8,316 nucleotides of DNA from Pseudomonadales bacterium (lineage in GTDB: Bacteria; Pseudomonadota; Gammaproteobacteria; Pseudomonadales; DT-91), in assembly GCA_013215025.1 (NCBI GenBank), contig JABSRR010000048.1, positions 1-8,316 of the forward strand, written 5' to 3'. Shown piece after piece: positions 1-6,306 of the stretch. The translations under genes were made by a program, and so were the position numbers. A model generated the notes under the pieces. It saw only the letters and a program-made list of their open reading frames with translations, made no database searches and was not told where the DNA came from. Each line of letters begins with the position of its first letter. Position 1 is the stretch's first letter.

Positions 1-125
1 TATAAACCATATGCCTTGGTTTCTGTCATGTAAATGCCAATGGATAGCAGGCTAATCATCATCAAGCCGACGAGCCAGTGCAGCGTCAGCGTGGTTTTGG
101 ATAACTGTGATCGATTATCTAGCAT
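1..125 (-). CDS. Cytochrome b561 family protein, N-terminal part (cut by window start)
   Basis: The complementary strand reads from an ATG at 125-123 for 41 codons with no stop and runs off the window. A polar N-terminus of about 12 residues is followed by a hydrophobic helix (about residues 13-33) beginning T-L-H-W-L-V-G, then a T-E-T-K-A-Y-G-L segment. A His in an L-H-W context at the start of helix 1, followed by a short loop with a Trp/Tyr-rich continuation, is typical of the CybB/YodB-type b561 family. These are four-helix di-haem b proteins of the inner membrane that oxidise quinol or pass electrons to periplasmic partners. His16 would be one haem ligand. The ATG at 131-129 lies one base from the AGGA at 136-133, while the ATG at 125 has a 7-nt spacing, so 125 is preferred. 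The gene is divergent from tex. The other haem ligands lie outside the window, so the subfamily cannot be fixed. Confidence 0.8.
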   Translation of the reverse strand, partial: MLDNRSQLSKTTLTLHWLVGLMMISLLSIGIYMTETKAYGL

Positions 126-142
126 AAGCATTTCCTAAGGGC

Positions 143-164
143 TATGGTGCTCAAATACACCATA
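143..164. repeat. Perfect 7-bp inverted repeat in the b561/tex divergent gap, possible operator
   Basis: TATGGTG (143-149) and CACCATA (158-164) are exact reverse complements separated by 8 nt. The repeat lies 18 bases upstream of the b561 start codon and about 90 bases before tex. There is no T-run on the side needed for a terminator of either gene, so a protein-binding site or a 5' UTR hairpin for the b561 gene is more likely. No regulator family is identified from the sequence. Confidence 0.4.
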
Positions 165-184
165 AAAAATCATGAAAAACAATC

Positions 185-213
185 TCGTTTTATCAGCTTT
201 TTTCTCGCATAAT
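185..213 (+). promoter_or_regulatory. Weak candidate sigma-70 promoter for tex
   Basis: CATAAT at 208-213 matches the -10 consensus at five of six positions. A 17-nt spacer places TCGTTT (185-190) at -35, which is a poor match. It lies 41 bases before the tex ATG. Evidence is limited to the hexamer and its position. Confidence 0.25.
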
Positions 214-254
214 CGCCAGCTGTTCTCAAGCTAACCTGAAGAAATTACTGCGAT

Positions 255-2603
255 ATGATCAATATTTTTCAAATCATTGCCGACGAATTAACGGTGCCAA
301 CAAACCAAGTGACAGCTACCGTGGCGCTGCTTGATGAAGGGGCTACGGTGCCTTTTATTTCGCGCTATCGAAAAGAAGTCACCGGTGGATTAGATGACAC
401 GCAATTGCGGCACCTAGATGATCGTTTGCGTTATTTGCGTGAGTTAGAAGAGCGTAAACAGAGCATTCTTAACAGTATTGATGAGCAGGGTAAGCTCAGC
501 GATGAGTTGAAAAACGCCATCTCTAGCTGTACTGCAAAAAACACCCTAGAAGATTTATATCTGCCGTATAAGAAAAAGCGTCGAACCAAGGGGCAAATTG
601 CCATAGAGGCTGGCATTGAGCCGCTCGCGGATAGCTTACTGAATAGCCCTGAATTAGCGCCCGAAGTTGAGGCCGCAAAATACCTTAACGCTGAGAAAGA
701 ATTTTCAGACGTGAAGGCAGTCTTGGATGGCGCCAAATACATTTTAATGGAGCGTTTTGCCGAAGATGCGACATTGATTGCCAAGTTGCGCAATTTCTTA
801 AGCGCAGAGGCGCATTTAATTGCTCAAGTTGCCGAAGGTAAAGAATCCGAAGCGGCAAAATTCCGTGACTATTTTGAATATTCAGAAAGCTATCAGTCGG
901 TGCCATCGCATCGCGCCCTAGCGGTATTTCGTGGTCGCAACGAAGGCTTCTTGCAGGCTAAGATTGATTTACCGCAAGACGGTGACGAGCCTCCAAAGCT
1001 TACCGCTGTGCATCCAGGGCAAATTATGATTGCTGAGCATCTTGGCCTTGAAGATCAGGGGCGCGCTGGCGATGCTTGGCTGAAAGAAGTGATTCGCTGG
1101 ACCTGGCGTATCAAGCTGCATACGCATATCGAGACGGACTTAATGACCACTTTGCGTGAAAAAGCGGAAGAGGGTGCAATCTCGGTATTTGCAGACAACT
1201 TAAAAGATCTGTTATTGGCAGCGCCTGCAGGCGCTAAGGCGACGATTGGTATCGACCCTGGATTGCGAACCGGTTGTAAAGTGGCGGTGGTTGACCATAC
1301 CGGTAAGCTGGTAGATTTCGCGACGATTTATCCGACGCCACCGAAAAATCAAATTGCTGAGTCGGCAGCAGTAATTGTGCAGTTCGCTAAAAAGCATAAT
1401 GCGGCGCTAGTCGCCATAGGTAATGGAACCGCGTCGCGCGAAACCGATAAGTTTGTCGGCGAGATCATGAAGGAGTTTCCAGATCTAGGCCTAAAAAAAG
1501 TCGTGGTGAATGAGGCAGGGGCATCCGTGTATTCAGCGTCTGAGTTTGCCGCCAAAGAGTTTCCTGATTTAGATGTCACGATTCGTGGCGCGGTATCAAT
1601 TGCGCGGCGCTTGCAAGATCCATTGGCAGAGCTTGTCAAGATAGAGCCTAAGTCGATTGGTGTGGGGCAATATCAGCACGATGTGTCACAGGTGCAGCTG
1701 GCCAGAAGCCTAGACGGTGTTGTTGAGGATTGTGTTAACGCGGTAGGCGTAGACGTAAATATGGCGTCGGTTGCATTATTGAGTCGAGTCTCTGGGCTTA
1801 ATGCACGTATCGCGCAAAATATTGTCGATTATCGTGATTTGAATGGTACGTTTGCAACGCGCGATGCTCTAAAGGAAGTGCCACGCTTTGGTGACAAAAC
1901 ATTTGAGCAGGCTGCGGGGTTTTTGCGTGTGCGAGATAGTGACAATCCGTTAGATAACTCGTCAGTACATCCTGAATCGTATGCTTTAGTTGAAACCATT
2001 TCGAATAAAGCAGCCAAGGCGGTTACAAAGCTGATTGGTGATACGTCAACCTTGAAGAGCTTGAAGCCGCAGGAATTTGTCACCGAGCAGTTTGGCCTGC
2101 CAACCATTCAAGATATTCTGTCTGAATTGCAAAAGCCTGGTCGCGACCCTCGCCCTGAATTTAAAACCGCTGATTTTAAAGAGGGCGTTGAGAAAATCTC
2201 TGATTTGAAACCAGCGATGATTTTAGAGGGTACCGTCACAAATGTGACGAATTTTGGCGCGTTTATCGATATAGGTGTGCATCAAGACGGGCTGGTGCAT
2301 ATTTCAGCGATGTCCGAGAGTTTTATCTCGGACCCTCGTGAGGTTGTTAAGGCGGGCGAGATTGTTAAAGTCAAGGTGATGGAAGTTGATGTCAATCGAA
2401 AGCGTATTGGTTTATCGATGCGCCTTTCCGATGACCCTGCAGCGGCGCAATCAGATACTAAGCCACAAGCGCGCGGCAGGTCATCGGCGACGTCTGTTAA
2501 AGCGAGGGGCCAAGCTAAGCCGCAGAATCGGCGGGCGTCACAGTCGGACGGCGCAATGGGCAGCGCATTTGCCGCTGCGTTCGCCAAAGCTAAGCGCGAT
2601 TAA
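255..2603 (+). CDS. tex: Tex, S1/YqgF-domain transcription accessory protein
   Basis: Encodes 782 residues, the usual Tex length. Tex (YhgF) is a cytoplasmic nucleic-acid-binding protein that associates with the transcription machinery. The N-terminal helical/HTH domain (about 1-190) contains the family hallmark [15 protein letters not shown] near residue 25. A YqgF RNase H-like domain starts about residue 330 with [11 protein letters not shown] (Asp334). Helix-hairpin-helix segments follow at about 503-570, with V-S-G-L-N-A-R-I-A. An S1 RNA-binding domain spans about 653-725 ([14 protein letters not shown]). The Ala/Arg/Lys-rich tail (about 730-782) looks disordered and basic, as is common in the family. 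The start is chosen because the N-terminus aligns with the family from the first residues; the Shine-Dalgarno (GAAGAAA near 238) is weak. Catalytic nuclease activity is not generally attributed to Tex despite the YqgF fold. The next gene starts 133 bases later and I see no clear terminator in between. Confidence 0.97.
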   Translation: MINIFQIIADELTVPTNQVTATVALLDEGATVPFISRYRKEVTGGLDDTQLRHLDDRLRYLRELEERKQSILNSIDEQGKLSDELKNAISSCTAKNTLEDLYLPYKKKRRTKGQIAIEAGIEPLADSLLNSPELAPEVEAAKYLNAEKEFSDVKAVLDGAKYILMERFAEDATLIAKLRNFLSAEAHLIAQVAEGKESEAAKFRDYFEYSESYQSVPSHRALAVFRGRNEGFLQAKIDLPQDGDEPPKLTAVHPGQIMIAEHLGLEDQGRAGDAWLKEVIRWTWRIKLHTHIETDLMTTLREKAEEGAISVFADNLKDLLLAAPAGAKATIGIDPGLRTGCKVAVVDHTGKLVDFATIYPTPPKNQIAESAAVIVQFAKKHNAALVAIGNGTASRETDKFVGEIMKEFPDLGLKKVVVNEAGASVYSASEFAAKEFPDLDVTIRGAVSIARRLQDPLAELVKIEPKSIGVGQYQHDVSQVQLARSLDGVVEDCVNAVGVDVNMASVALLSRVSGLNARIAQNIVDYRDLNGTFATRDALKEVPRFGDKTFEQAAGFLRVRDSDNPLDNSSVHPESYALVETISNKAAKAVTKLIGDTSTLKSLKPQEFVTEQFGLPTIQDILSELQKPGRDPRPEFKTADFKEGVEKISDLKPAMILEGTVTNVTNFGAFIDIGVHQDGLVHISAMSESFISDPREVVKAGEIVKVKVMEVDVNRKRIGLSMRLSDDPAAAQSDTKPQARGRSSATSVKARGQAKPQNRRASQSDGAMGSAFAAAFAKAKRD

Positions 2604-2640
2604 GGCTGAATAGATAAACCTGACTATTATCAAAAAACAC

Positions 2641-2670
2641 TCGCATCGATAGCTGACTGTCACTTATAGT
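2641..2670 (+). promoter_or_regulatory. Candidate promoter for the DUF3015 gene
   Basis: TATAGT at 2665-2670 matches the -10 consensus at five of six positions and lies 66 bases before the chosen ATG. The best-placed -35 (TCGCAT, 2641-2646, 18-nt spacer) is poor. The gap of more than 130 bases after tex and the change in gene function suggest independent transcription, but the promoter position is tentative. Confidence 0.3.
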
Positions 2671-2722
2671 GTGTTCAAGCAAGTCACAATAGCGTGTTCT
2701 GCTTTACAACAAGAAAATATTG

Positions 2723-2728
2723 AAAGGA
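2723..2728 (+). promoter_or_regulatory. Ribosome binding site that sets the DUF3015 start
   Basis: AAAGGA lies 8 nt before the ATG at 2737. The reading frame is open back to a GTG at 2671, but only the ATG has this site and a signal peptide directly behind it, so the 22 upstream codons are not part of the protein. Confidence 0.85.
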
Positions 2729-2736
2729 TTAACAAT

Positions 2737-3219
2737 ATGAAAAAACTATTAGCAAGTATAGTAATCACTGCAGCCTCATCTCAGGCTATGGCTGTTGCAC
2801 CGGGTGGCCCAAACTGTGGCTGGGGCAATATGTTGTTTGAGGGCCAGTCAGGCCTGCTTTACCATGCGCTAGCGTCTTATACCAATGCGTCAACCTATAA
2901 CGGTACGCTGGGTATGACATCTGGCACCAATGGCTGCTCAACCTCAGGCACACTCACCTATGGTGGTGACAAGATGGTTGATATCAGCTCACTGCTGGAT
3001 GAGTTTTCTGAAGATGTGGCACGTGGTGATGGCGAAGTATTAACTGCCTTTGTTGTGTCTATCGGTGTTGATGCAGCAGACCGTGAAGCCTTTAAACAAG
3101 AGCTACACAACAACTTTGACCAGATTTTCACCAGCGCTAATGTGACTGCTGAAGAAGTTGTAAACAATATCGCATCAGTCATCAGTGCTGATGAGTCACT
3201 GGCAAAATACGTTTCATAA
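2737..3219 (+). CDS. DUF3015 family exported protein
   Basis: Encodes 160 residues. M-K-K followed by a hydrophobic core and Q-A-M-A is a Sec signal peptide, cleaved probably after Ala19. The mature N-terminus N-C-G-W-G-N-M-L-F-E-G-Q-S-G, followed by T-N-A-S-T-Y-N-G-T-L-G-M-T-S-G-T-N-G-C, is the DUF3015 signature. The two mature cysteines, Cys27 and Cys67, could form a periplasmic disulfide. The C-terminal half (about 85-160) is acidic and mostly helical. There is no lipobox and no membrane helix, so the mature protein should be soluble in the periplasm or loosely envelope-bound. The biochemical function of DUF3015 is unknown to me. The gene is followed by a strong terminator and then directly by a DUF4105 gene, which suggests a functional link, possibly as a partner or substrate. 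Family assignment rests on recognition of the motif. Confidence 0.87.
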   Translation: MKKLLASIVITAASSQAMAVAPGGPNCGWGNMLFEGQSGLLYHALASYTNASTYNGTLGMTSGTNGCSTSGTLTYGGDKMVDISSLLDEFSEDVARGDGEVLTAFVVSIGVDAADREAFKQELHNNFDQIFTSANVTAEEVVNNIASVISADESLAKYVS

Positions 3220-3236
3220 GCGCTTTTGCGGTGATC

Positions 3237-3264
3237 AAGCCTGATGCAAATCAGGCTTTTTTTT
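3237..3264 (+). terminator. Intrinsic terminator or attenuator after the DUF3015 gene
   Basis: AAGCCTGAT (3237-3245) pairs perfectly with ATCAGGCTT (3250-3258) around a GCAA tetraloop of the stable GNRA class. It is followed by an unbroken run of eight T (3257-3264, overlapping the stem end). The run ends 22 nt before the DUF4105 start at 3287. The element should end most DUF3015 transcripts, with read-through feeding the two genes downstream. Confidence 0.93.
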
Positions 3265-3286
3265 GTCTTAAATTTAAACCAAGTTG

Positions 3287-5179
3287 ATGTTTATGTTGCA
3301 CTGTATTTCTGTTGCACTGTTGTTTCTTGGCCTCTGCGGCAGCTTTATTGCGCGCGCTGAGCCGCTTGATTTTGTGCAGCTGGCAGAACAAAAAAAGTTA
3401 TCTGAAAGTGCGGCATGGTTAAAGATTTTGCATTTTCAGGGCTCAGAAAGCTTTGTTGATGATGCGCGATATTTTTTAGCACCAACAGGTAAAACAGACC
3501 CGGCGGCCGAGCTGGCGGCCACTATCGAGAGTTTGCTTGCAGGAGGCGATGTTTTCTGTCAGTTTCCATTCCGACGGCAGTGGCTTGCGGAGCAGCTGCC
3601 GGGCTTTGCTGAGGCGCTGCCGGTGCAGATATGTCAAGATTATCAACAATGGCGTGAGCATATTTCGGCCCACTCGGTCACTTTGGTGTTGGCGGCCTCC
3701 TATCTGAATAGCCCATCATCGATGTATGGTCACACCTTCTTACGCTTTGATCGCAAAGATTCAGAAAGTGACCTAAATGCCTATGCCGTAAGTTTTGGCG
3801 CCTTAGTGACCGATGGTGGCGGCTTGTTATTTGCCTACAACGGTATTTTTGGTGGCTACCCCGGTCGTTTCAATGACTCCCCTTATCATGAAAAAATTAA
3901 AGAGTACTCGCGCTTAGATAATCGTGATTTGTGGGAATACAAACTGAATTTGAGCCCAGATGAAACCGATCGTTTAGTGGCGCATTTATGGGAACTCAAT
4001 GATATCAACTTCGATTATTATTTTATCGATGAAAATTGCTCGTTCCGGTTGCTCGAGTTGATTGAGGTGGCAAGACCATCGCTTGATTTATCTAGCCAGT
4101 TTTCTTTATCAGCGATTCCGATTGATACGATTCGCGTGGTGGCTGACGCTGAGGCAGTGGCTGCAATAAAATATCGGCCGTCGAATCAAAAAAAGCTACA
4201 GCATAAAATTCAGCAGCTGGCCGACGACGACCAGCTATTGGCATGGCGCTTAGCTGAGCAAGAATTACGCTGGCAAGATCTGAGCTTCGACGCGTCAGAT
4301 GGGCAGCGTGCTTACCAAGTTGCTGAGCTAGCCTATCATTACCTGCGTTATAAAAATAATCGCAAAGCGCGGCGGCAACAAGACGCCGATGTCAGTTTCG
4401 AGCTATTAAGAGCGATGAATCAATGGGCAGCGTTTCGTGTTGATAGCCAGCCAGAGCAGCCGATTCGGCCGGAGCAAGGTCACGAATCACGATCCTTGAC
4501 GGGCTACCTCGGTTATCATGAGCTTTACCGCCGTGAATTTTTTGAGCTTGAATGGAAGGCGAGTTATCACGATCTGCTAGACAATCCTGCAGGTTACCCC
4601 GAGTCTATCTCATTGAATTTAGGGCAGGCTAAATTGAGAGTATATGACAATGCCAAGCTTGATTTGCGCGAGTTGAATATTCTAGAGGTGAGCTCGCTAA
4701 GCCCTTCCAGTCGATTCTTTAACGGTAATAGCTGGCGCTCTCGCGCCGGCTTTGAGCGTTTAAGTTTTCAGCCGAGTAAGTCTCAGATAGCTGCCTCAGA
4801 TAAAAGCCCTGAGCCCGGCGATACGCCGATATGGTTCGCCGAGGGCGCCTACGGCAAAACCTACCCCTTGTTAGGGTTGAATGCCTATATCTTGCTAAAT
4901 GGCCGGGTTGAATTTAATCGTAAAATGCAGCAAGAGGCAGCTCTAGGACTTGGCGTTCAGGCCGGTGTGTTTATGCAGTCTGACAGTGGTAGTTGGTTTG
5001 CTGAGAGCCGCTTTTATCAGTTTATTGCAGATGATCAGCGCGTTGAGGGGGCATTGGGTTGGCATCTGCCGCTATCGCGAAATAACGGTCTGCGTGTGCA
5101 GGCTAAATATTATGATTTTGACGAGCAGTATCGTGACTATACAGAAGCGCAGCTAGCCTGGCGGTGGCACTATCGATGA
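3287..5179 (+). CDS. DUF4105 / Lnb N-terminal domain protein with beta-strand-rich C-terminus
   Basis: Encodes 630 residues with a Sec signal peptide ending F-I-A-R-A before Glu25. The DUF4105 core covers about residues 125-275. It contains S-S-M-Y-G-H-T-F-L-R-F (His149), a Gly-rich F-A-Y-N-G-I-F-G-G-Y-P-G-R-F stretch, and D-E-N-C-S-F-R-L-L-E-L-I (Cys251). His149 and Cys251 are the likely catalytic pair. From memory, this Pfam family is now named after Lnb, the lipoprotein N-acyltransferase of Bacteroides, which is unrelated to Lnt. Whether this homologue has that activity is unknown. A charged helical linker (about 290-395) precedes a region (about 405-630) of roughly ten alternating amphipathic strands rich in Tyr/Trp/Phe, ending W-R-W-H-Y-R, which resembles an outer-membrane barrel. 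No multi-helix C-terminal membrane domain is seen. Start: the ATG at 3287 or 3293 both give the signal peptide; a Shine-Dalgarno is barely recognisable (CCAAG). Its TGA overlaps the next gene's ATG. Confidence 0.85.
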   Translation: MFMLHCISVALLFLGLCGSFIARAEPLDFVQLAEQKKLSESAAWLKILHFQGSESFVDDARYFLAPTGKTDPAAELAATIESLLAGGDVFCQFPFRRQWLAEQLPGFAEALPVQICQDYQQWREHISAHSVTLVLAASYLNSPSSMYGHTFLRFDRKDSESDLNAYAVSFGALVTDGGGLLFAYNGIFGGYPGRFNDSPYHEKIKEYSRLDNRDLWEYKLNLSPDETDRLVAHLWELNDINFDYYFIDENCSFRLLELIEVARPSLDLSSQFSLSAIPIDTIRVVADAEAVAAIKYRPSNQKKLQHKIQQLADDDQLLAWRLAEQELRWQDLSFDASDGQRAYQVAELAYHYLRYKNNRKARRQQDADVSFELLRAMNQWAAFRVDSQPEQPIRPEQGHESRSLTGYLGYHELYRREFFELEWKASYHDLLDNPAGYPESISLNLGQAKLRVYDNAKLDLRELNILEVSSLSPSSRFFNGNSWRSRAGFERLSFQPSKSQIAASDKSPEPGDTPIWFAEGAYGKTYPLLGLNAYILLNGRVEFNRKMQQEAALGLGVQAGVFMQSDSGSWFAESRFYQFIADDQRVEGALGWHLPLSRNNGLRVQAKYYDFDEQYRDYTEAQLAWRWHYR

Positions 5180-6033
5180 GGCGTATCATTCAACTATTGA
5201 TAGTTTGGCTTTGTTTAGTTCAGTTATCTGGCTGCACCAATTTATTTTTCTTGCCGCAACAAGCGTGGCTGCAAACGCCGGCGGATTTGGGTTATGACTA
5301 TGAAAATATCATGCTGCCTATGTCTGATGGCTTGGCGCTAAATCTCTGGTATCTGCCAAGTCGAAACGTAGACCAAGATTCACGCGGCAGCATCTTGTTT
5401 TTTCATGGCAATGCCCAGAATATCTCAACGCATATTAATGCGGTGTTCTGGTTTGCTGACCTTGGTTTTGATGTTTATTTGCTAGATTACCGCGGCTTTG
5501 GTAAGTCTCAGGGCTGGCCTGATTTGCCCCTGGTATTGGGCGATATTGCCGAAGTCAGCGAGTGGTTTTTAGCGCGTACTGCAGCCGATAAGCCGCGGGT
5601 GGTACTGGGGCAAAGTATGGGTGCCTCTATGGCTGGCTATGTAATGGCAACGCGGCCGGATATAGCGTCGCAGATGTCGCTGATTATTTTAGAGTCCGGC
5701 TTTGCAGACTATCGCTTGGTGGCGCGCCAAGCCTTGAGCAAATCTTGGCTTACATGGGCCTTTCAATACCCTTTGAGTTGGACGGTATCCTCGCGTTTCA
5801 GCTTAGTCTCAGTTATCGATCAGATTAGTCCCACCCCATTATTAATTCTGCACGGACTGCAGGATCCCGTTGTGGCGTTTGAGCATGCCGAGATGCTGGA
5901 ACATGCGGCCAAAGCACCTGCACAGTTGATGCGCTATACTGGCGGCCATATTGCCGCGTTCACAAATCTTGAAAATCGCAAAATAGTGGTCGACTATATT
6001 GAGTCTCAGGCGGTGCTGGTGGGCAATCAGTAG
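5176..6033 (+). CDS. Lipoprotein alpha/beta hydrolase (Bem46/YfhR-like serine hydrolase)
   Basis: Encodes 285 residues. The N-terminus is a type II signal peptide with lipobox L-S-G-C. Cys20 would be acylated, and Thr at +2 predicts outer-membrane sorting. The alpha/beta hydrolase fold covers about 65-270: F-F-H-G-N-A-Q-N (His77-Asn79, oxyanion strand), D-Y-R-G-F-G-K-S, nucleophile elbow G-Q-S-M-G (Ser147), acid Asp230 in L-H-G-L-Q-D-P-V-V, and base His258 in T-G-G-H. The triad is complete. A short aromatic insert (about 185-210) probably forms the lid. Such proteins are esterases or thioesterases of unknown substrate. The ATG at 5176 overlaps the upstream TGA (ATGA) with GGTGG 8 nt ahead, indicating translational coupling. 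A GTG at 5164 is possible but would place extra residues before the lipoprotein signal and lacks a ribosome site. Coupling to the DUF4105 gene suggests a shared envelope task. Confidence 0.9.
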   Translation: MRRIIQLLIVWLCLVQLSGCTNLFFLPQQAWLQTPADLGYDYENIMLPMSDGLALNLWYLPSRNVDQDSRGSILFFHGNAQNISTHINAVFWFADLGFDVYLLDYRGFGKSQGWPDLPLVLGDIAEVSEWFLARTAADKPRVVLGQSMGASMAGYVMATRPDIASQMSLIILESGFADYRLVARQALSKSWLTWAFQYPLSWTVSSRFSLVSVIDQISPTPLLILHGLQDPVVAFEHAEMLEHAAKAPAQLMRYTGGHIAAFTNLENRKIVVDYIESQAVLVGNQ

Positions 6034-6079
6034 CCCTTTTAGCACGGCTTTGTAAGCTAAAAAAATTGTCATTAAATTA

Positions 6080-6113
6080 CCATAAAGCCATAGAGATAAT
6101 ATGGCTTTTATGG
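6080..6113. terminator. Long imperfect inverted repeat, probable terminator of the hydrolase operon
   Basis: CCATAAAGCCATA (6080-6092) pairs with TATGGCTTTTATGG (6100-6113) around a 7-nt loop, with a single extra base in the downstream arm. The inner AAAGCCATA/TATGGCTTT stem ends in TTTT (6106-6109), giving a weak intrinsic terminator in both directions. It lies about 50 bases after the hydrolase stop. The downstream arm overlaps the -35 region of the predicted cox promoter, so a protein-binding operator is an alternative reading. Confidence 0.5.
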
Positions 6114-6130
6114 GGCGCTATCTGTATAAT
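6102..6130 (+). promoter_or_regulatory. Predicted sigma-70 promoter of the cox operon
   Basis: TATAAT at 6125-6130 is a perfect -10 hexamer. TGGCTT (6102-6107) sits 17 nt upstream as a weak -35, which would fit a promoter that is activated or otherwise regulated. The start of transcription is expected near 6137, leaving a leader of about 170 nt before coxB. The promoter lies in the only intergenic gap upstream of coxB. Confidence 0.55.
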
Positions 6131-6132
6131 CT

Positions 6133-6147
6133 GCGGCGTTTTGTCGC
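6133..6147. promoter_or_regulatory. RegA/PrrA/RoxR-type binding box at the cox transcription start
   Basis: GCGGCGTTTTGTCGC has the two half sites GCGGC and GTCGC spaced by 5 nt. It fits, at every fixed position, the RegR box consensus as I remember it: GNG(A/G)C(A/G)TTNNGNCGC. RegBA, PrrBA and RoxSR are redox-responsive two-component systems that control terminal oxidases. The box begins two bases after the predicted -10 and overlaps the expected +1, a position that would favour repression. No regulator gene is in the window. Confidence 0.5.
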
Positions 6148-6170
6148 ACCTTAGTGCGTAATTTTGGTGC
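6145..6170 (+). other. Two mutually exclusive small hairpins in the cox leader
   Basis: CGCAC (6145-6149) pairs with GTGCG (6154-6158) around CTTA. The overlapping GCACC (6146-6150) can instead pair with GGTGC (6166-6170). The two structures cannot coexist. They are short, so a regulatory role is uncertain. Confidence 0.3.
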
Positions 6171-6202
6171 AAAAACAACATATAGAAAATTTATTTATAA
6201 AT

Positions 6203-6220
6203 ACCACAAGATGTTGTGGT
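6203..6220. repeat. 18-bp palindrome in the cox leader
   Basis: ACCACAA (6203-6209) and TTGTGGT (6214-6220) are exact reverse complements around GATG. The element lies in the AT-rich leader about 85 bases before coxB. It could be an operator half-site pair or an RNA hairpin; no T-run follows, so it is not a terminator. Confidence 0.45.
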
Positions 6221-6290
6221 TGCTAAAAATAATGTTTCTATCTTGCGAATTAACCTTGCGTTAAATCGCTCCATTTTTAAATAACATGAC

Positions 6291-6296
6291 GGAGAG
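6291..6296 (+). promoter_or_regulatory. Ribosome binding site that sets the coxB start
   Basis: GGAGAG lies 10 nt before the ATG at 6307. An in-frame ATG at 6286 is upstream of this site and has only AT-rich sequence before it, so 6307 is the better start. Confidence 0.7.
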
Positions 6297-6306
6297 ACGG
6301 GCAATT

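Noticed and set aside
431..793. 120-codon minus-strand open frame inside tex
   Set aside because: Antisense shadow of the Tex N-terminal domain, Ser-rich and without a start signal.
2386..2613. 75-codon plus-strand open frame over the end of tex
   Set aside because: It lies in another frame of the S1 domain and basic tail of Tex, lacks a ribosome site, and gives a low-complexity Arg-rich product.
2612..2633. GATAA/TTATC repeat followed by A-run after tex, considered as a terminator
   Set aside because: Only five A/T-rich base pairs and no T-run on the plus strand.
2671..2736. N-terminal extension of the DUF3015 protein from a GTG
   Set aside because: The ATG at 2737 has a good Shine-Dalgarno and a signal peptide starting at once; the extension would bury that signal.
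6037..6062. TTTTAGC/GCTAAAA repeat after the hydrolase stop
   Set aside because: Seven mostly A/T pairs with a 12-nt loop and an A-run rather than T-run on the coding strand; too weak to call a terminator.
6242..6264. CTTGCG direct repeat, 13 bp apart, before coxB
   Set aside because: Only six bases exact plus a loose TTAA tail; expected by chance.
6286..6306. Earlier coxB start at ATG 6286
   Set aside because: The GGAG Shine-Dalgarno lies after this ATG, so it can only serve 6307.
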